From the NCBI GenBank assembly GCA_019722365.1, contig JADFUC010001895.1, forward strand, positions 1 through 64,000: a stretch of 64,000 nucleotides of DNA, read 5' to 3'. The position numbers and the translations under genes are program-made. This stretch comes from Lithospermum erythrorhizon (taxonomy: Eukaryota > Streptophyta > Magnoliopsida > Boraginales > Boraginaceae). The notes below the pieces were generated by a model. It worked only from the letters and a program-made list of their open reading frames with translations. It was not told the origin of the DNA and did no database searches. Numbering within the stretch: position 1 is the first letter of the stretch; each line of letters opens with the position of its first letter. This document shows positions 35,501 through 48,249 of the stretch, piece after piece.

Positions 35501-38500
35501 ATTTAAATGAAGTGGGCTGTTCTTGGGATTAAGATGAAGACACTGAATGAGTTTCTCTAATCGAAGCTTCGTTACATCGATAAGATGATGATTAGCAAGT
35601 TCAATTATCTTGAGATTGGTGATGCAAATACTCCGTTTGATTCTAGTGTAAAGCTAAAAGTTAATGTGGGTAGAGCCATTGCCCAATTATACTATGTTAA
35701 AGTGATAAGGGGTCTAATGTATGCAGCCAGCATTCTATTTAGACGGATATATAGCATGTAGTGAATAAGTTGTCGAATATCTTAGTTGTCCAAGTGAAGA
35801 ACATTGGAAGACTATAGAAAAAAGTACTTGGTTATCTCGGGAAAACAAGTGCCTATAATTAGTGTATAATGACTTTCGGCGGTATTAGAAGGATAATGTG
35901 ATGCGAGTTGGTTAGCTACGAGCAATGATTGTAAAGATACCTCGGGGTGGATTTTACAATAGGTAGTGCGATTAGTTGGGCTTAAAAGCGAACTTATAGC
36001 ACATTCTACCATGGTCGAGTTTATAGCTGTTGTCTTGGCGTGTAAAGAAGTAGAATGGTTAGAAAATTCTATGTGAATATGGTGTGGCGCGACCGATCAT
36101 AGTCGTTTAACTGCGTTGATAGTAGTGTTCGTTAATGCCGACATAGTGATGTCTATAATGGAAAGTTTAGACATATAAGCATGAGGCAATGCTTGTAACA
36201 GGAGAGAGATGATAACAAATGGTGTCAGCAATGTTGGCACATATGACGTCGCTTAGGGGGTGAATAAGGGCTTAATGGTTGTAGCAATTTTTCGACTTTT
36301 AAAACTTCTTTAATCGATTTAAATGCAGAAATGGAAAGTTTAGTCAAATATAACACAATTAACCATATACGAAGTTTCCCGAACTCCTCGAATGAATACT
36401 AGATTAAAGATAAAATAATTAAAGCGATCTAGCAATCGTTATGTGTAATAAGCGCCTAAAACTCATATTAATCGACATAAACATTAAGCTCGTTCATGCA
36501 TGTCTGAGTAAGTTCATTCGTGGTTGTGTCGATCCTAGCTTGATACATATAACGTATCACGATTCAAAAACATAGATATACTAGGTGAATTTAAGACATT
36601 AGCGATAGAAAGTTTAATTATGATTTGATCGGTGTGAATATAACAATTAAAGTTCATTAAACCGAATCAAACTATCCTAATAATGAACTATTAAATTACG
36701 ATCGATATAGGATATTCAATTTTAGCTCCATAAACTTGTTCTTCCAATACTACAAGTTAATTCAATTATATCTTGACGTATTCAATTAGGCGTCAGTAGC
36801 GTATAAATCGAATCTAGCGATTCTAGCAATATATCGATATAGACTAGAAAAAGAGTAGGGATAGAAGATCTGTGAGCTTCGACAAGGCATGTACATAGGT
36901 TGTTAATCTACATCCTCGACCCGAGAACAACCGCTTGAGAACCCTCACAGAATCGGCTAGATGGTGCTTAGCGAATGTTGGTGAACCCAGGCCAGCCTGA
37001 CCATAGCTCACTGCTAAGGAGCCGATCCATGACCACGAGTTCAACTCTTGTCACGCAGCTAAGAACCCAAGGAATCGCCTGGATTTCACTCTATCCCGAG
37101 TCGAGGTCTGACTCCATTACCTCGGCGCTCACATGTCACTGTGCTTGAGGGTAGCCTCGGCCTCTGAGTAATCTCGATTCGCTTTGCTTGAGTAAGCCTC
37201 ATGACACCTCGGACCTTGGCCTCACAGTATAAAGAACAAATTCTAACTTAATGGGACGTCTAACATAGAATAGAGATTGTTGTTTTATCACGATTTAAAT
37301 CTTTCTCCCGATGAGCTGATAGGATACAATTTAGAACATTTATAACTCCTTTACATTGAGTAGATGAAATTGAATCTTGATGAAATCCTTGTTGAGTAGA
37401 TATGACTTTGAGAATCTTGAGCTAAAATTTGAGCGTTTAAATCGCGCACCTTGAATCTTTTGTTTCCCGTTTCTCGTTTCAAAGTGTGACACAAACCAAA
37501 CTCAGCCTCTTTGATAATCAAGATTAAAGCTCGCATGTTTGAGATTTGGTGTTTAAAGATGAAATAAAATCTTTGAATGATTTATTTTTAGCATAAATGT
37601 TTGGGAGGAAGAGTTAGGGAAGTTTGGGGAAGATTGAGGTTTAAATAGGTATTAAAATGGAATTAGCGGTCCAAAAAAGCAGCTATTTCGACCACAGTGA
37701 GACTCCGTGAGAACGCTTCCAAGCTCTCGATGGGGTACTGAATGGTTAAGCCCGATCCGTCGATCTGCTCGTGAGACTCGTGAGACCAATGTCGAGCGTA
37801 TAGTCATGATAGACGAGCACCAAAAATTCATTTAAAACGTTATAAGCTGGATTTTGGCGGCTAGCGTTGGAAAGATCTTTGGAAACCCTTTGATAATATA
37901 AATCAAACCCCAATTTTAAAAACATTAAGATTTTTAAAAATATTTTCTTTTGACAAACATTCTTAAAAATATTGAAATGGTTAAGTTAACATCGAAAATG
38001 ATTTGAAAAATATCACTGAAATAAAACTTGTCGAATCGAGGAAGGAAAAGTAAAAAGTAAGATTGAAGCGTAAGCTTTTACCTAATCTTCGAGCATGTCG
38101 AACTTCGTCTCTTCGATCTTGATTAGCCGTTAGCTCTTCTTCTTGGTCCTTTTCATGACCGGTAGATGGGCCGATCTTATTCATCGTCGTGCTTCGCTTT
38201 GAAGCTTTGTATGGTTATTCTTACCATCGCGTACTGTCTTTTTGGCATTTTATTTTTCTGGCGGAAGGCATGACATTTCTTACGTTGTCTTTAATGCGCT
38301 TGTCTTGTCTTGTTTGATATGAATATCGACTTTGCGTCCGGCAAGCACCTTTTAACATGCCTATGAAATAAATCACTTGACAGCATGTTGAATGGTAAAT
38401 CGATATTTAATTAAATCGTTAAAATAGTTATGCGGACTCGTAGTTAACCAAGCAACCTTTGTAAAGTCAGGAGAAACTGCTTGAACCCGTACTTGAAACC

Positions 38501-38560
38501 TCTACAGAAATTTAGTGAAAACGTAATGGCATGGCTCTTAAAGAATGAATTGGCACCGGT
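32519..38560 (+). pseudogene. Copia gag-pol remnant, RNase H interrupted
   Basis: Gag: 33085-33387, ending in a zinc knuckle CFHCGKHDHYLRRM whose fourth Cys is missing. Protease-like region: about 33485-33750. Integrase: 33910-34370 with [33 protein letters not shown] and NGLVERKNRS. RT: from about 34910 (NGTWNLVDLPPGSKPIGCKW, KLVAKGFTQREGIDYFDTYA). Its catalytic motif near 35415 reads YVDG. RNase H: about 35890-36230 (CDASWLA, NGK.RHI) and, beyond the insertion, 38456-38560 (FVKSGET..., LYRNLV). The two RNase H parts join in sense across the 5-bp duplication. Confidence 0.85.
36232..38450. mobile_element. Solo-LTR-like insertion, 2.2 kb, in the copia RNase H
   Basis: It begins TGTTGGCAC and ends ACCA. 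AGCAA lies directly on both sides (36227-36231 and 38451-38455). Removing it restores the copia RNase H tail. The start contains 'agggggtgaataagg', a sequence often seen at the beginning of long plant LTRs. No coding domain was seen. The simplest reading is one long LTR left after recombination, though a small complete element is not excluded. Confidence 0.75.
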
Positions 38561-39100
38561 GATGGAAAATCAATTCTTTTTTAGAAAATTATTTCTCTGT
38601 AAAATTCAATTTGTAATAACAAATCACTTAGTTATGTGCTTGTGACCTTAATTTTTGTCATTAAGTTTGAAGCTTGATAGTTGTAATTGAGGATGATCTA
38701 TAATCTTAATGGAGTATCTAGTTTGAAAAAATAATGGTTATTCAGCGTTACCGATGAATAAATCTAAAATACTTGGGATAAGTTAGTCTGCCTTTGTAAA
38801 CATAGGAGTGCGTCGCTTTGAGTTAGTAGAGGTATAAGCTATAAATGTTTACTAACTTGTGAGTGTGCGTAGGCGCTAACGGTGCGTCTGGAGTGCGATG
38901 GAAAGATATAATGATTATTAAATTATTATTGTGTGATCTTCCGTCTTCAACATTTAGGAGTCGAATGCTGACTCTCTAAAGTTGCATTACACTTAGTTGA
39001 GGATTTGAAATGTTTACACTATGTGGGTCGATGTCATTATATCTCGTACTTATGCTTTATAAATGCATGAGGAAGATAATATTACGCAACTTGTGGGGAT
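38561..39100. other. Copia sequence between pol end and 3' LTR
   Basis: About 540 bp, AT-rich, with no recognised domain. It ends in 'acttgtggggat', the probable polypurine tract of the 3' LTR. Confidence 0.5.
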
Positions 39101-39671
39101 TGTAAGAATAGTTGTGTAATAAGTATGAATGAGACAAATATAATCGAAAGGAATTTGATCACAGCCGGAATCGTAGATTAACTGAAAGTTTTCAATCGGC
39201 CCACTGTAGGGCCGGTGAAAACGATAATGTTATTATGTCAGTTTTTGTGCGTTTTTGAATATATGTGAAGGTAGTTATGCAAAATGCAACGTGGATAGCT
39301 GCTGGGAGCACACGAATGAGCATATGATGATGACCAATTGCGTATATTACGTGTATGTGGGTGAATATTATCATGACTGCCTCATGTTATCAGTGGGAAG
39401 TTTTTGTCTTTATAAGATAGAGTTTGGTGGTTATTATTTCTTAAGGAAATTCGGAAAATCACATTTAGGTTTTCTATATATTTCGTATAAGTTGATATTA
39501 AAGCCACATTATAATAAGCTTAGTCGTATGCTTGTATCCTTGTCTGGCTGTGTATAAACCAGTATTATGTTTAGGAAAACGATGCCTTGTAATTTTTAGT
39601 TTATTTTAAAGTTCAACTTTGTTATAGATCTTGTAATAGTTATTTAGTGAAATAAAAGTTTATTTCCTTTA
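39101..39671 (+). repeat. 3' LTR of the 7.8-kb copia element
   Basis: It begins TGTAAGAATAGTTGTGTAAT and ends TTCCTTTA, followed by the target duplication TGGAA. Partner of 31896-32518. Confidence 0.85.
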
Positions 39672-39676
39672 TGGAA

Positions 39677-41179
39677 TGCGTCGGCAACTCTGACTCAGGA
39701 AATCTCATTCTTGAAATGACAATGCACCCACAAAATCTAGCAGACGTATAATTTGCAAAGTCAAACTTCACAAATTCTAATAAAGGTTAGCCAATGTTAA
39801 ATTGGGCCAAACTTCTCAAGTTCCAAATTCTAACTACCTAGAGGCTAGAGTATTAGTGCATCTTATATTCTTATGGAGAACTGACTTGGGCTTATGCTGA
39901 GGACTCAGGAGTCAGGAACAACCCATATCTATTTAGAACACTTTTGCATCAATTCATGAACATCATTAGATTAGATCACTACCACTCTACTAGATGCATA
40001 AGTGGACCAAGAACTTCTAAATTAATAGTGTATCGTAATTAATAGTGAAAAATTATAGATTTGAAAATGAATAATGAAGATAAAAACTAAAATAATAATT
40101 AAAACAATAAAGTAGGAGACTTAATAGCTTTTATTTGTTAAAAATAAAGAAAAAGATTTACTTAAGGTGAATACCTTTTATAATCGGAGTCAGAGGTAGA
40201 AAAATGTTCAGAAAGGAAAAAGTGTGGGAAAAAACTATTCTTTAAGTGCAGGACAAAATACTTATATTTATTTGACAAGAAATGTGGATGGAATATCTTC
40301 CACCTTGAAAAGGTGATGCAAATAGTAATTCGGATAATTTTTTAAATCAAGTAGTGATAAAATTAAGATAATTTTAAATCGTACTAATCGAAATGATTAT
40401 TTATTAAACGTCTCATTGCTTTTCTTTATCATTTGACCACTTATTCAGAATTTAACGATTGGGGGTTGGGGGACCACAATTAGGTTTCTTGGGGGTGGAG
40501 GAGGGCCAACCTCATCAGAATTCTGATTACCATGACAAAGAAAACATAAATGTCCCCACTAATCCAATTTCTCTCGTCATGGTTTGGCCCACATCCAGCT
40601 GTGGCTTCAGGGGACCACAATTGTTGGTGGATCTCATTAGACTAAGTAATTTTTTTTAAAAAAGATCTGATTGTGAACCAATTAGTATTGACCAACTAGC
40701 TTTTTGTCTTCTTTTAATCCAACAGTCAGATTTGGTTGTTTGACTCAGGAAGGTTCTGTTTGGTGTAGTATTCATTTTGTGTATTCATTTTGGATAGAGA
40801 TAAGTGAACAAAGGAGTTAATTGTTCGAAATAATCACCAATGGCAGGGGTCGTTTTAGATTTGATCGGCTGTAAGTAATAGGTGTCTGAATAATTAAAGT
40901 AATTGAGTATCGAGGTTACCCGAGTTGTTCACTAAACAATTTTGGGGAGATACTTAGTCCAATTGGTATTTACAGAAATTATTAATTCGCCAAAGTAAAA
41001 ATTATTTTTAGTCTGAGTCCCTCTAATCCAAATTCTTTTATAGACACCCAAATATTGTGTTTTTAGATGTGAAAGTATTATTATGTCCCTCGATTTTTAA
41101 TGGTAGTGTTTGAGGAAAGTTTAAGTAGGGATAAAATAGTCATTTTGCATTCTTTTATTTATATCCCTTATGACCTTTA
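39677..41179. other. Intergenic sequence
   Basis: No gene recognised. The word 'ggggaccacaatt' occurs at about 40469 and again at about 40611 in a GC-richer patch. The function is unknown. Confidence 0.45.
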
Positions 41180-43860
41180 AGTTACCCCCACCCCCACCAC
41201 TAGTGTTGTTACCGATCTGGTTAGGACCAGTTTTCAGGCAATCCGGAGCGGACGTTAAATTTCAGGAACCGGAGGCGAAACGATTCGGTCAAAATTTAGG
41301 GTAGACTGATCCAAAGCGGTCAGGTATTATCAAGCAGGATTCAGGATGTCGAAGCGAGCTTCGTGTCAAAGCGTAATTGTCCCAGAAGCTTAGAATTTTG
41401 GCATTAATGACGGAAAATTCTGATAAATCAGAAAATTCGCCATTGAATAAAACTCCATGGTCAAATTTTCAAATTTAAATGGCCAAAAATAAAACTAAAA
41501 TAATTCAAATGTCCAACCAAGCTAAAATAACTTTGAGTTAACAAAAACCAATCCATAGTGTTAGTAAGCGAAAAAAAATAGTGTTCATGCAAAAGAAAAA
41601 CAGTAAATCCATGAACAATTGATTTGAAGTGGTTGAAGTTGTTCTTATATGCTCGTCTTCTTATTCTTGGAATTCTGATAAATGTTATCGATTAGAAAAT
41701 GAGGATAAGTAAAACATAGAACAATATGAAATAAAATGCATTGGTGAGGAAAATACATGCATTAATTCAATGGTTGAAGTTGCTCCACAACTTGATCCGC
41801 AAAATCATAATGCGAATTCTCGTCTTTTTGTTCTTTGGAAATTTATATTAAAATGAATGTATGATTAAGCGAGCGTAGAGCAAACATAAATAAGAATAAA
41901 TAACAAATACTCACAAAACTTGTTCGTCCTTTTTTAAAGATAAATGTCTAACTTTATTTTCCATTCTACGCCACACAAAAAGCATCTGAAGCTGGTCTTA
42001 GTTTTCATGGGAGGATCTTTTTGAATCAATAACCACTTTTACGGACTAAAAGTTAAGTTACTGACGATAGTATGTGGAATGGATAGAATATCTTTTTTCC
42101 ATTTCTTAAGAGCTTGGATATTTAAACGTTTTAGTAATTTCACCCCAATGGCAACCTCGGAATGAGGTGGAGGAACATTTAAGTAAATGACGAGACTATT
42201 TTTGTTGGTTGCCATTTGGAATGTCAAATGAGCGATGTGATCATATATTGATCCTTTGACCACCGGGGACTGCCCCTTGATAGAGGAATGATTAATAATC
42301 CTAACGAAAACATGGTGCTTTCATTTTTAGCACCAATGTCGTAAAAGTCACCAGTCATTTCTTGAAGTGTGTCAGATTATCACTTTGATCACAAGAATAT
42401 ATATCTTTCGAGGAAACTTGGCTTTTCCCAAAGATAGCTCCTTAATATCACTAGAAGCTATTGTACAAAAACCAAATGGGCCAGTTAGTTCTACAACTTT
42501 AGCATGATTGTATTGAAATTAAGTAGCCAGGTTAGAACACTTGGGAAACTTGCGTCACAAAATTAAGCAGAGCGCGGAACTTTCTCACATGAACATGTTC
42601 GGCTTTATCCTCACGCAATTCTTTTAAGTGTTTTTTTGCATTTGAAATGCTTTTTCATATCCTTAGTTAACGTTTGCGCTTCCATTTTTTTGTACCATCT
42701 GGCAGAGATACCATCTCAATTTTGCTGAATGATGGATTTTGGCCGGCCGCACTTTACGTAAATAGGTGGGTGATCGTGAAGCGGTTGACCACTTTTCAGC
42801 ATTGATATCATTGACTCATCTGATACCGATAGTACCGGCGTCATCATATTCATCATGGTGGGAGTATTAGAATCTGAAAAGTCATATTTATTATCACTTT
42901 TATGACTTATTTAATCAATTACAAACTTATACAATTACAATTCAACACATTCTTAATTCTATTTATAAGTTTATTACTCGAAGTCAAACATATTAAAAAT
43001 ATTATGAAGCATTATCAAAAATTAGTAAAATTACAACATTATGGAAATAAGTTAAAACATTATACAAAAACCCCAAAATTAGTAAATGCTAAAGCGAAAT
43101 TGAAAATACAAACGTATTTACATGAATTGAAAAAACTGAAAATACAAAAAAAATGAAAATAAATAATTAAACCATATTTAACAATTAGAAAATACCGAAA
43201 AAATAAATTAAACCTAATACAAAAAATTGAAAAATACAAAAAAAAATTGAAATAAACTAATTATTACTTGCATATTTAACAATTGAAAATACAAAAAATA
43301 GTGAACCTGAGTACAAAAAATTCGAAAAAACAAAAAAAATAACAGACCGAATAATAAGTTAATAACACAAAATCAAAATAATGAATTCGAAACCTATAGC
43401 ATACAAAATGCTTTAGCGTTTTACGTAGATTAATGAATCAAAATAGATGACAAATTAAAGGAGAAAGCCATGTGCTGACAGAAATGAGAGATGATTGGAT
43501 GAGCGAAGGAGGAGGTCGGACCGTCGGGTGGAAGGCCGGAGTCGGATTATTTGAGAAAGCGGAGAGGCGAGGTGAAGTGAAAAAACCTTTAAAAAAAAAT
43601 TTATATTAACATAGGATGGGTTTCGTTTGGGTGGAACTTTCTGAGGCAGGGCGGGTTTGGACATTTCAGGTTTGGGGTCCACAGCGGCTACACCCACTTA
43701 CCCACGACCTGTCATCCCGGGTTTTTAAGCCGACCAACCGCCATGCGTTTAGCATTTCGTCTGGCGATTGTATGGGCCAGTTTACTCGCCGTTAATAAAC
43801 ATAAGGGCCAAAATCCTTGAAATGGCGCGCCGATTCTTGGGAATGATTCGACGATTAGGC
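41180..43860 (-). mobile_element. hAT-family DNA transposon remnant
   Basis: The clearest part is the minus-strand frame at 42039-42263. It reads IYDHIAHLTFQ, then LVIYLNVPPPHSEVAIGVKL and NIQALKKWKKDILSI. This follows the plant hAT (RICESLEEPER/Tam3-like) pattern of PPPH..., a helix, then K..F.IT before the DNAS motif. Other domains are broken. GC-rich flanks at about 41170-41350 and 43600-43860 may be the element's ends, but terminal repeats and an 8-bp target duplication were not read. The limits are estimates. Confidence 0.5.
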
Positions 43861-46200
43861 TCGACAAGCAAAAATAAATATTTGAGATAAGTTTTGAACT
43901 AGAGATCTTTTATAAATTAGTCAAAATATTATCTATCTAAATTATTTTTTTATATGTAGAATATTTATGTGAATATATTTAAAAGTGAATATCTGATCAC
44001 TATAACAAACCCGACCCAATTATAGAAGCATCCTAATTATTTACCCTCATTTTGCCACTTCTTGACATTATTGTATCTGTTATTCAGAAGATCTAATCAC
44101 TAAATTTAAAAACAAAGCTACTAATGTGACTAAATTTAAAAACAAAGCTACTAATGGTAGAAAGAAGTTACTACAATCTTAAATTTCCTACAGGTGTGAT
44201 TGTTATAGTTGTGTTGTTCAGGAAAATTGCTACTAATAGCGTAGTAATTCTCTTTTGTATTTTCATGCCGACTATAACTTGCGTCATCACTAGCCTATGG
44301 GGTATTGATACATTATAACTAACGTTATTAATTCTTATGTTATCTTTTTTGTTCAAATACAGTTAGAAGTTACAATAGAGATTAAGCTTCTAGTTTTTTA
44401 TTTGTACGTTTTTCGTATATCGTGGTGGAACTTTGACTATCGTTGATAACTTAAACTATATGTTCTAAAAAATATAAGAAAATAATATTATGAAACTATT
44501 TTCAAAGATGAATCTAATGAGGATATAGCTTTTATATTTATTAGAAGCATGTAGTAATATTTTAAGTAATTAATGGTCGAAAGTTTAAACGATATACAAT
44601 GTCAATAAAAAATGAATAAATAATCATCGTACTTTTGCACTATAAGTTCATCGATTGGAAGAAGAGAATCGTCGGCTAGCGTATTTTTTTGAGGATGATC
44701 GTCGCATATATTTGACATATATCTTTATAATTGTCGTGTGAACTTTTTAATTAGCTTGTTTATTTATCTCAAGTCGTGTTTAATGATTGGTATCGTTGAG
44801 CAGCACAATTATTTTCTTTCGATCTTTAAATCATAAGCTTTAAATGGTTCAATTCTAATAATCGTATATTACTCAGTATATATTATTAATTTATTCTTTC
44901 GCTTTCGTAAATATGGTTTTATTATTCGTATGTCGTTTCGATCTTTTTAATAATTGGTGTTAGTTAAAATAATAATACTAACAGATTTTTTATATTTCTA
45001 ATGGTTTTGCTTAAAGTTTTTTTATGGTTATTGTTTAAATCATAAATAATTTGCCTGTTTACTGATGTCTTTTTAACTTCTTTCTCTTGAAATAAGCAGT
45101 AGCCGTATTATTATTTATTGATTGATTATCGTTTTAAATAGGTTTTATTCTTTAACTTCGCCGTGTGTGCGAATGGTAAGCGACAGTAAAAATAAAGGGA
45201 GTATGTTTTATGTAGAACTATTGTTATTATTATTATAATAGTTGTTAGTTAAATAATCCTCCTCTTTTTATAAATTATTATTAATTAATTAATATGAAAT
45301 ATTATTTATTATTATACTAGGTGGCCAATTAAATAACCATATGCTTTGAGTAAATTATAATTATTAATATTATTATTTAATTAAAAGTATAGATATGAAT
45401 TTTGTATATTGGGATTCGCAAAAATTTAAAATTATCTTTTTAAAATGTATTAATTTAGCAGAAGCGTAAAAGCGAAATAATTAGATGATCACCATATTGA
45501 TGATCGATTCGTTAATATATATAGTTAGAAGATAAATTAAATATGTTGTATCTACATCAGCCACATCTCGATTTAGTACATGGTATTTACTACATGGATA
45601 TAAGTATTTTGTTAATTTTTATATTATATTTAAAAATTATTTGTGATCAACATCAGATTAAAAATAAAAATATTAATTAGAAAAAGCTTAAATAATGAGT
45701 GCAGGGGTTTAGAGTTTTAGAATGATTTGAATGAGTGTAAATTTGAGAAATGTCGATTAAATGCAATTAAATCGCTTGTCTCGCTTTATTAATATTTATA
45801 AAGAAGAGATCGGTGCAATGATTAATGATAAAACAATAATTCAACTAAAAAGACATGTGATTAATATAGGATGGAGTAATACGAAATCTCCCTCAAATGT
45901 CACATTCAAGTCATTACTAATGGCTTGAATAAATAAATAAATTATAACTATTAGAGTAGAATATTGTTTTGTAATGCTAAATCAATCTTAATCTTTTAAT
46001 TTATTGAGCTCCACAAGCTAGAGGAGTTGACCCTACAATGTTAAACCCATCAAATTTAACGGTCCCAGGCCAGCCTGCCCAGTTGAACTTTTCCTTGCTT
46101 CGACCCCATTAGTCCCTAAAAAAGAAGGACCCCACAATTTCCCTAACATCATCTCCTAATTCTACACGGCTAAAACTTTCCTGCTCTTTCGTGTGTAATT
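43861..46200. other. AT-rich intergenic sequence
   Basis: No coding or RNA gene recognised. It contains poly-(ATT) tracts near 45225-45380 and one exact tandem duplication at 44101-44160. Confidence 0.5.
44101..44160. repeat. 30-bp tandem duplication
   Basis: 'taaatttaaaaacaaagcta' followed by 'ctaatg' occurs twice with a 30-bp period. The first 26 bp or more of the two copies are identical. Confidence 0.9.
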
Positions 46201-46207
46201 CCCACTT

Positions 46208-46383
46208 CATCGGTGGCGAAACTTAGAAGAGATCAAAGGGAACAACGTCCTCCCTATAAATTTTGAAAATGTTCGAATTTATTCTTCAAATATAAGTAAT
46301 TATAGACAAAATATAAAAAATCCCTCTAAATAAATTTCATGGTTTCAACCCCTAAATTTTAGTTCAAGCTCTGCCACTGCACT
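46208..46383. mobile_element. MITE-like element with weak inverted ends
   Basis: The left end 'cggtggcgaaacttag' is loosely the inverse complement of the right end 'caagctctgccactgc'. The interior is AT-rich and non-coding. The end structure resembles 6400-6537. Confidence 0.4.
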
Positions 46384-46537
46384 TCATCATGTGTAGGGAA
46401 ATTAAAATTATACGAGTAACTCATTTTCTAAAACTATGATCTGACTTTTTTGTGTGATTCAATTAACATGTGGTTATTAGCTAGTTTTTTAATTGAATGT
46501 CCTACTTTCTAAAAAATTATGTACAAGAGGAACAACT

Positions 46538-46618
46538 TGTCTCCTTATCGTAAAAAATATCATCTTTAAGTATCAATGTCTCCTTGTCATAAAAAATATC
46601 ATCTTTTAAGTATCAGTG
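46538..46618. repeat. Tandem duplication, unit about 41 bp
   Basis: 'gtctccttatcgtaaaaaat' followed by 'atcatctttaagtatca' occurs twice in succession with small changes. Confidence 0.85.
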
Positions 46619-46765
46619 TTATTGTTTACCACTAAACATTATATATATTTATTGATATTTTTTTCTAATATTCTTAGGTAGATCGGAAGTGAACAACATT
46701 TGCATTATTCAACCATTTTTTTTTTTTCATAAGAAAATCACCCATTCAAATAAAAGAGAAGTGAA

Positions 46766-46822
46766 TAAATTTGTTAATATATATGTATGGACTACTTGAA
46801 TTTGTTAATATATATGTAAGTT
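46766..46822. repeat. Short tandem duplication
   Basis: 'aatttgttaatatatatgta' occurs twice, separated by 'tggactacttg'. Confidence 0.85.
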
Positions 46823-47122
46823 CATGACATGTACTCATGTAGCATCTTATGATGATGTTATATATATGAAATTATGCTTCAAATATGAGAGAGTCATTAT
46901 TCCGTCAAAGGCTTCTAGAACATGAATTAGGAGGAATGGGAAAATGGAACAAATATAAAATATTATTGAAGATTACAAAGTAATAATAAAATTATTATTT
47001 ATTAACTAATCAATTACAATATCTAATCCCGACTAAACAACATTTTTATTATGGACCATGCCTAATAAGTTGACTTTTGAAATTTGGACTTGTTCACTAG
47101 TGCTTGTCAGAACCAGCAGCCA

Positions 47123-48115
47123 CTAAATGATTTTCTTGCTCCTCAACATTTGGGTCTTCTGATTCATGCCTGAAACAGAATTTGGACAAAAAACTGTGCT
47201 CGAATTTGCAATCACGTCCCTTGAATTTGAATTTATTACAATTGGCGCCCTTGTGGAAAAACCAGTAGAATTGAGGTTATTAGAAGCTATGAAAGTCGTC
47301 ATAGGGGTAACACTGGGATGAATTGAAAATATTTGAGGTTGATTTGGGGTAGAAGTAGAAATTTGAGTAACTTGAGGATTGATTATGAAAAAAGTTGGTG
47401 ATGCATTGGTTGCTGGTATCGCAAGCATAGATAGTGGCACCAATGCATGTGTTGGGCCACCCAACATTGACATTAGTGGAGCAGAGATTGTTGAAGTACT
47501 AGAACTACCAGTAATTTTAGCAGGAGCAAAACTGGTTGTTTGTTCTGTTTTATTCATCAATGGGCATGGATTGGTTGTTCGATTAGTATGTGTATGAGTA
47601 CTTAAGACTTCGACCTCGCCTTGAAAACGTGGACGTTTTATATTAATGAGGTCGCCTCCTTCTGAGGACGTAGAATTGTCAGTTGGAATTTTGAGGACCC
47701 CGTTCACTGATGTGGCGATAGCTGGCACGGTACCCGTGCCAGTTGCTGCAATGATGGCTGGCTCGGCATGCTCGAGTAGCCATCTGATGGTTTCACCATC
47801 GGATTTGTGACCTAGCTCTCGGGTTAGTTGGAAAACCCTAGCGGCACAAGTCGTGGGAAGTCTTATTCTCCGCCCTCTTCCTTCTACTTTTGTATGTCTA
47901 TCTTTAGTTGAAGCTCTTTTTGGTTGCGGTGGTGGTGGAGGAGGAGTTGAAGACGATAATTCGAAAGACCTTTTCATTTGTAAAGGTATAGCCATGGCTA
48001 GAGGATGCAACATCCTTGAAGGTTGTTCATTCTCATCATCAATTGGCTTCTCCTCTAAATCAAACTCTTGCTTGAGAGAAAACATGATTGGCGTGGAAGT
48101 TGAAGATGGTGCCAT
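47123..48115 (-). CDS. TCP: Class I TCP transcription factor (TCP9/TCP19-like)
   Basis: A single exon encoding 330 residues, from ATG at 48115 to TAG at 47125-47123. In-frame TTG and TGC codons upstream were not taken as start. The TCP basic helix-loop-helix domain is at residues about 69-125. It contains [40 protein letters not shown], then [12 protein letters not shown]. The short basic region and the following [16 protein letters not shown] mark class I (PCF) members, closest by eye to Arabidopsis TCP9/TCP19. Such proteins bind GGNCCC-type sites and promote growth and leaf development (family knowledge). A Pro run at about 58-64 precedes the domain. The C-terminal half is Ser/Thr/Asn-rich and probably disordered. 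Intronless structure is usual for this family. Confidence 0.93.
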   Translation of the reverse strand: MAPSSTSTPIMFSLKQEFDLEEKPIDDENEQPSRMLHPLAMAIPLQMKRSFELSSSTPPPPPPQPKRASTKDRHTKVEGRGRRIRLPTTCAARVFQLTRELGHKSDGETIRWLLEHAEPAIIAATGTGTVPAIATSVNGVLKIPTDNSTSSEGGDLINIKRPRFQGEVEVLSTHTHTNRTTNPCPLMNKTEQTTSFAPAKITGSSSTSTISAPLMSMLGGPTHALVPLSMLAIPATNASPTFFIINPQVTQISTSTPNQPQIFSIHPSVTPMTTFIASNNLNSTGFSTRAPIVINSNSRDVIANSSTVFCPNSVSGMNQKTQMLRSKKII

Positions 48116-48230
48116 GCACAATAAATGAATGAAAAATTGAAGAATAGTGGAGAAGATGGGCCAAGAGGATAAAGCTTTGTAGCAATGGATTTTATTGAAT
48201 ATGGTCGAGTGTGTTTGATGCTAACCTTCC

Positions 48231-48240
48231 TTTTATAGGA
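48231..48240 (-). promoter_or_regulatory. TATA box of the TCP gene
   Basis: Read on the minus strand this is TCCTATAAAA, about 115 bp upstream of the start codon. Position and form fit a core promoter. Confidence 0.5.
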
Positions 48241-48249
48241 GGAATGTAA

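Larger units (their letters stand above)
31896..39671 (+). mobile_element. Full-structure Ty1/copia retrotransposon with target duplication, itself split
   Basis: The LTRs at 31896-32518 and 39101-39671 start with TG and align well at their first 23 bp. The 5-bp sequence TGGAA lies immediately outside both ends (31891-31895 and 39672-39676), as expected of a single integration. The interior carries gag, protease, integrase, RT and RNase H remnants in copia order. The RNase H end is interrupted at 36232-38450 by a further insertion with its own target duplication. Stops and frameshifts mean it is inactive. Confidence 0.9.

Noticed and set aside
39255..39557. 100-codon frame at 39255-39557
   Set aside because: It lies entirely inside the 3' LTR of the copia element and has no domain; it is LTR sequence.
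46060..46140. Possible TCP-binding GGNCCC cluster downstream of the TCP gene
   Set aside because: Single degenerate matches such as 'ggtccc' occur often by chance, and the position is 3' of the gene.
47379..48128. Plus-strand open frames across the TCP gene
   Set aside because: They are shadows of the minus-strand TCP coding sequence, which has a complete conserved domain.
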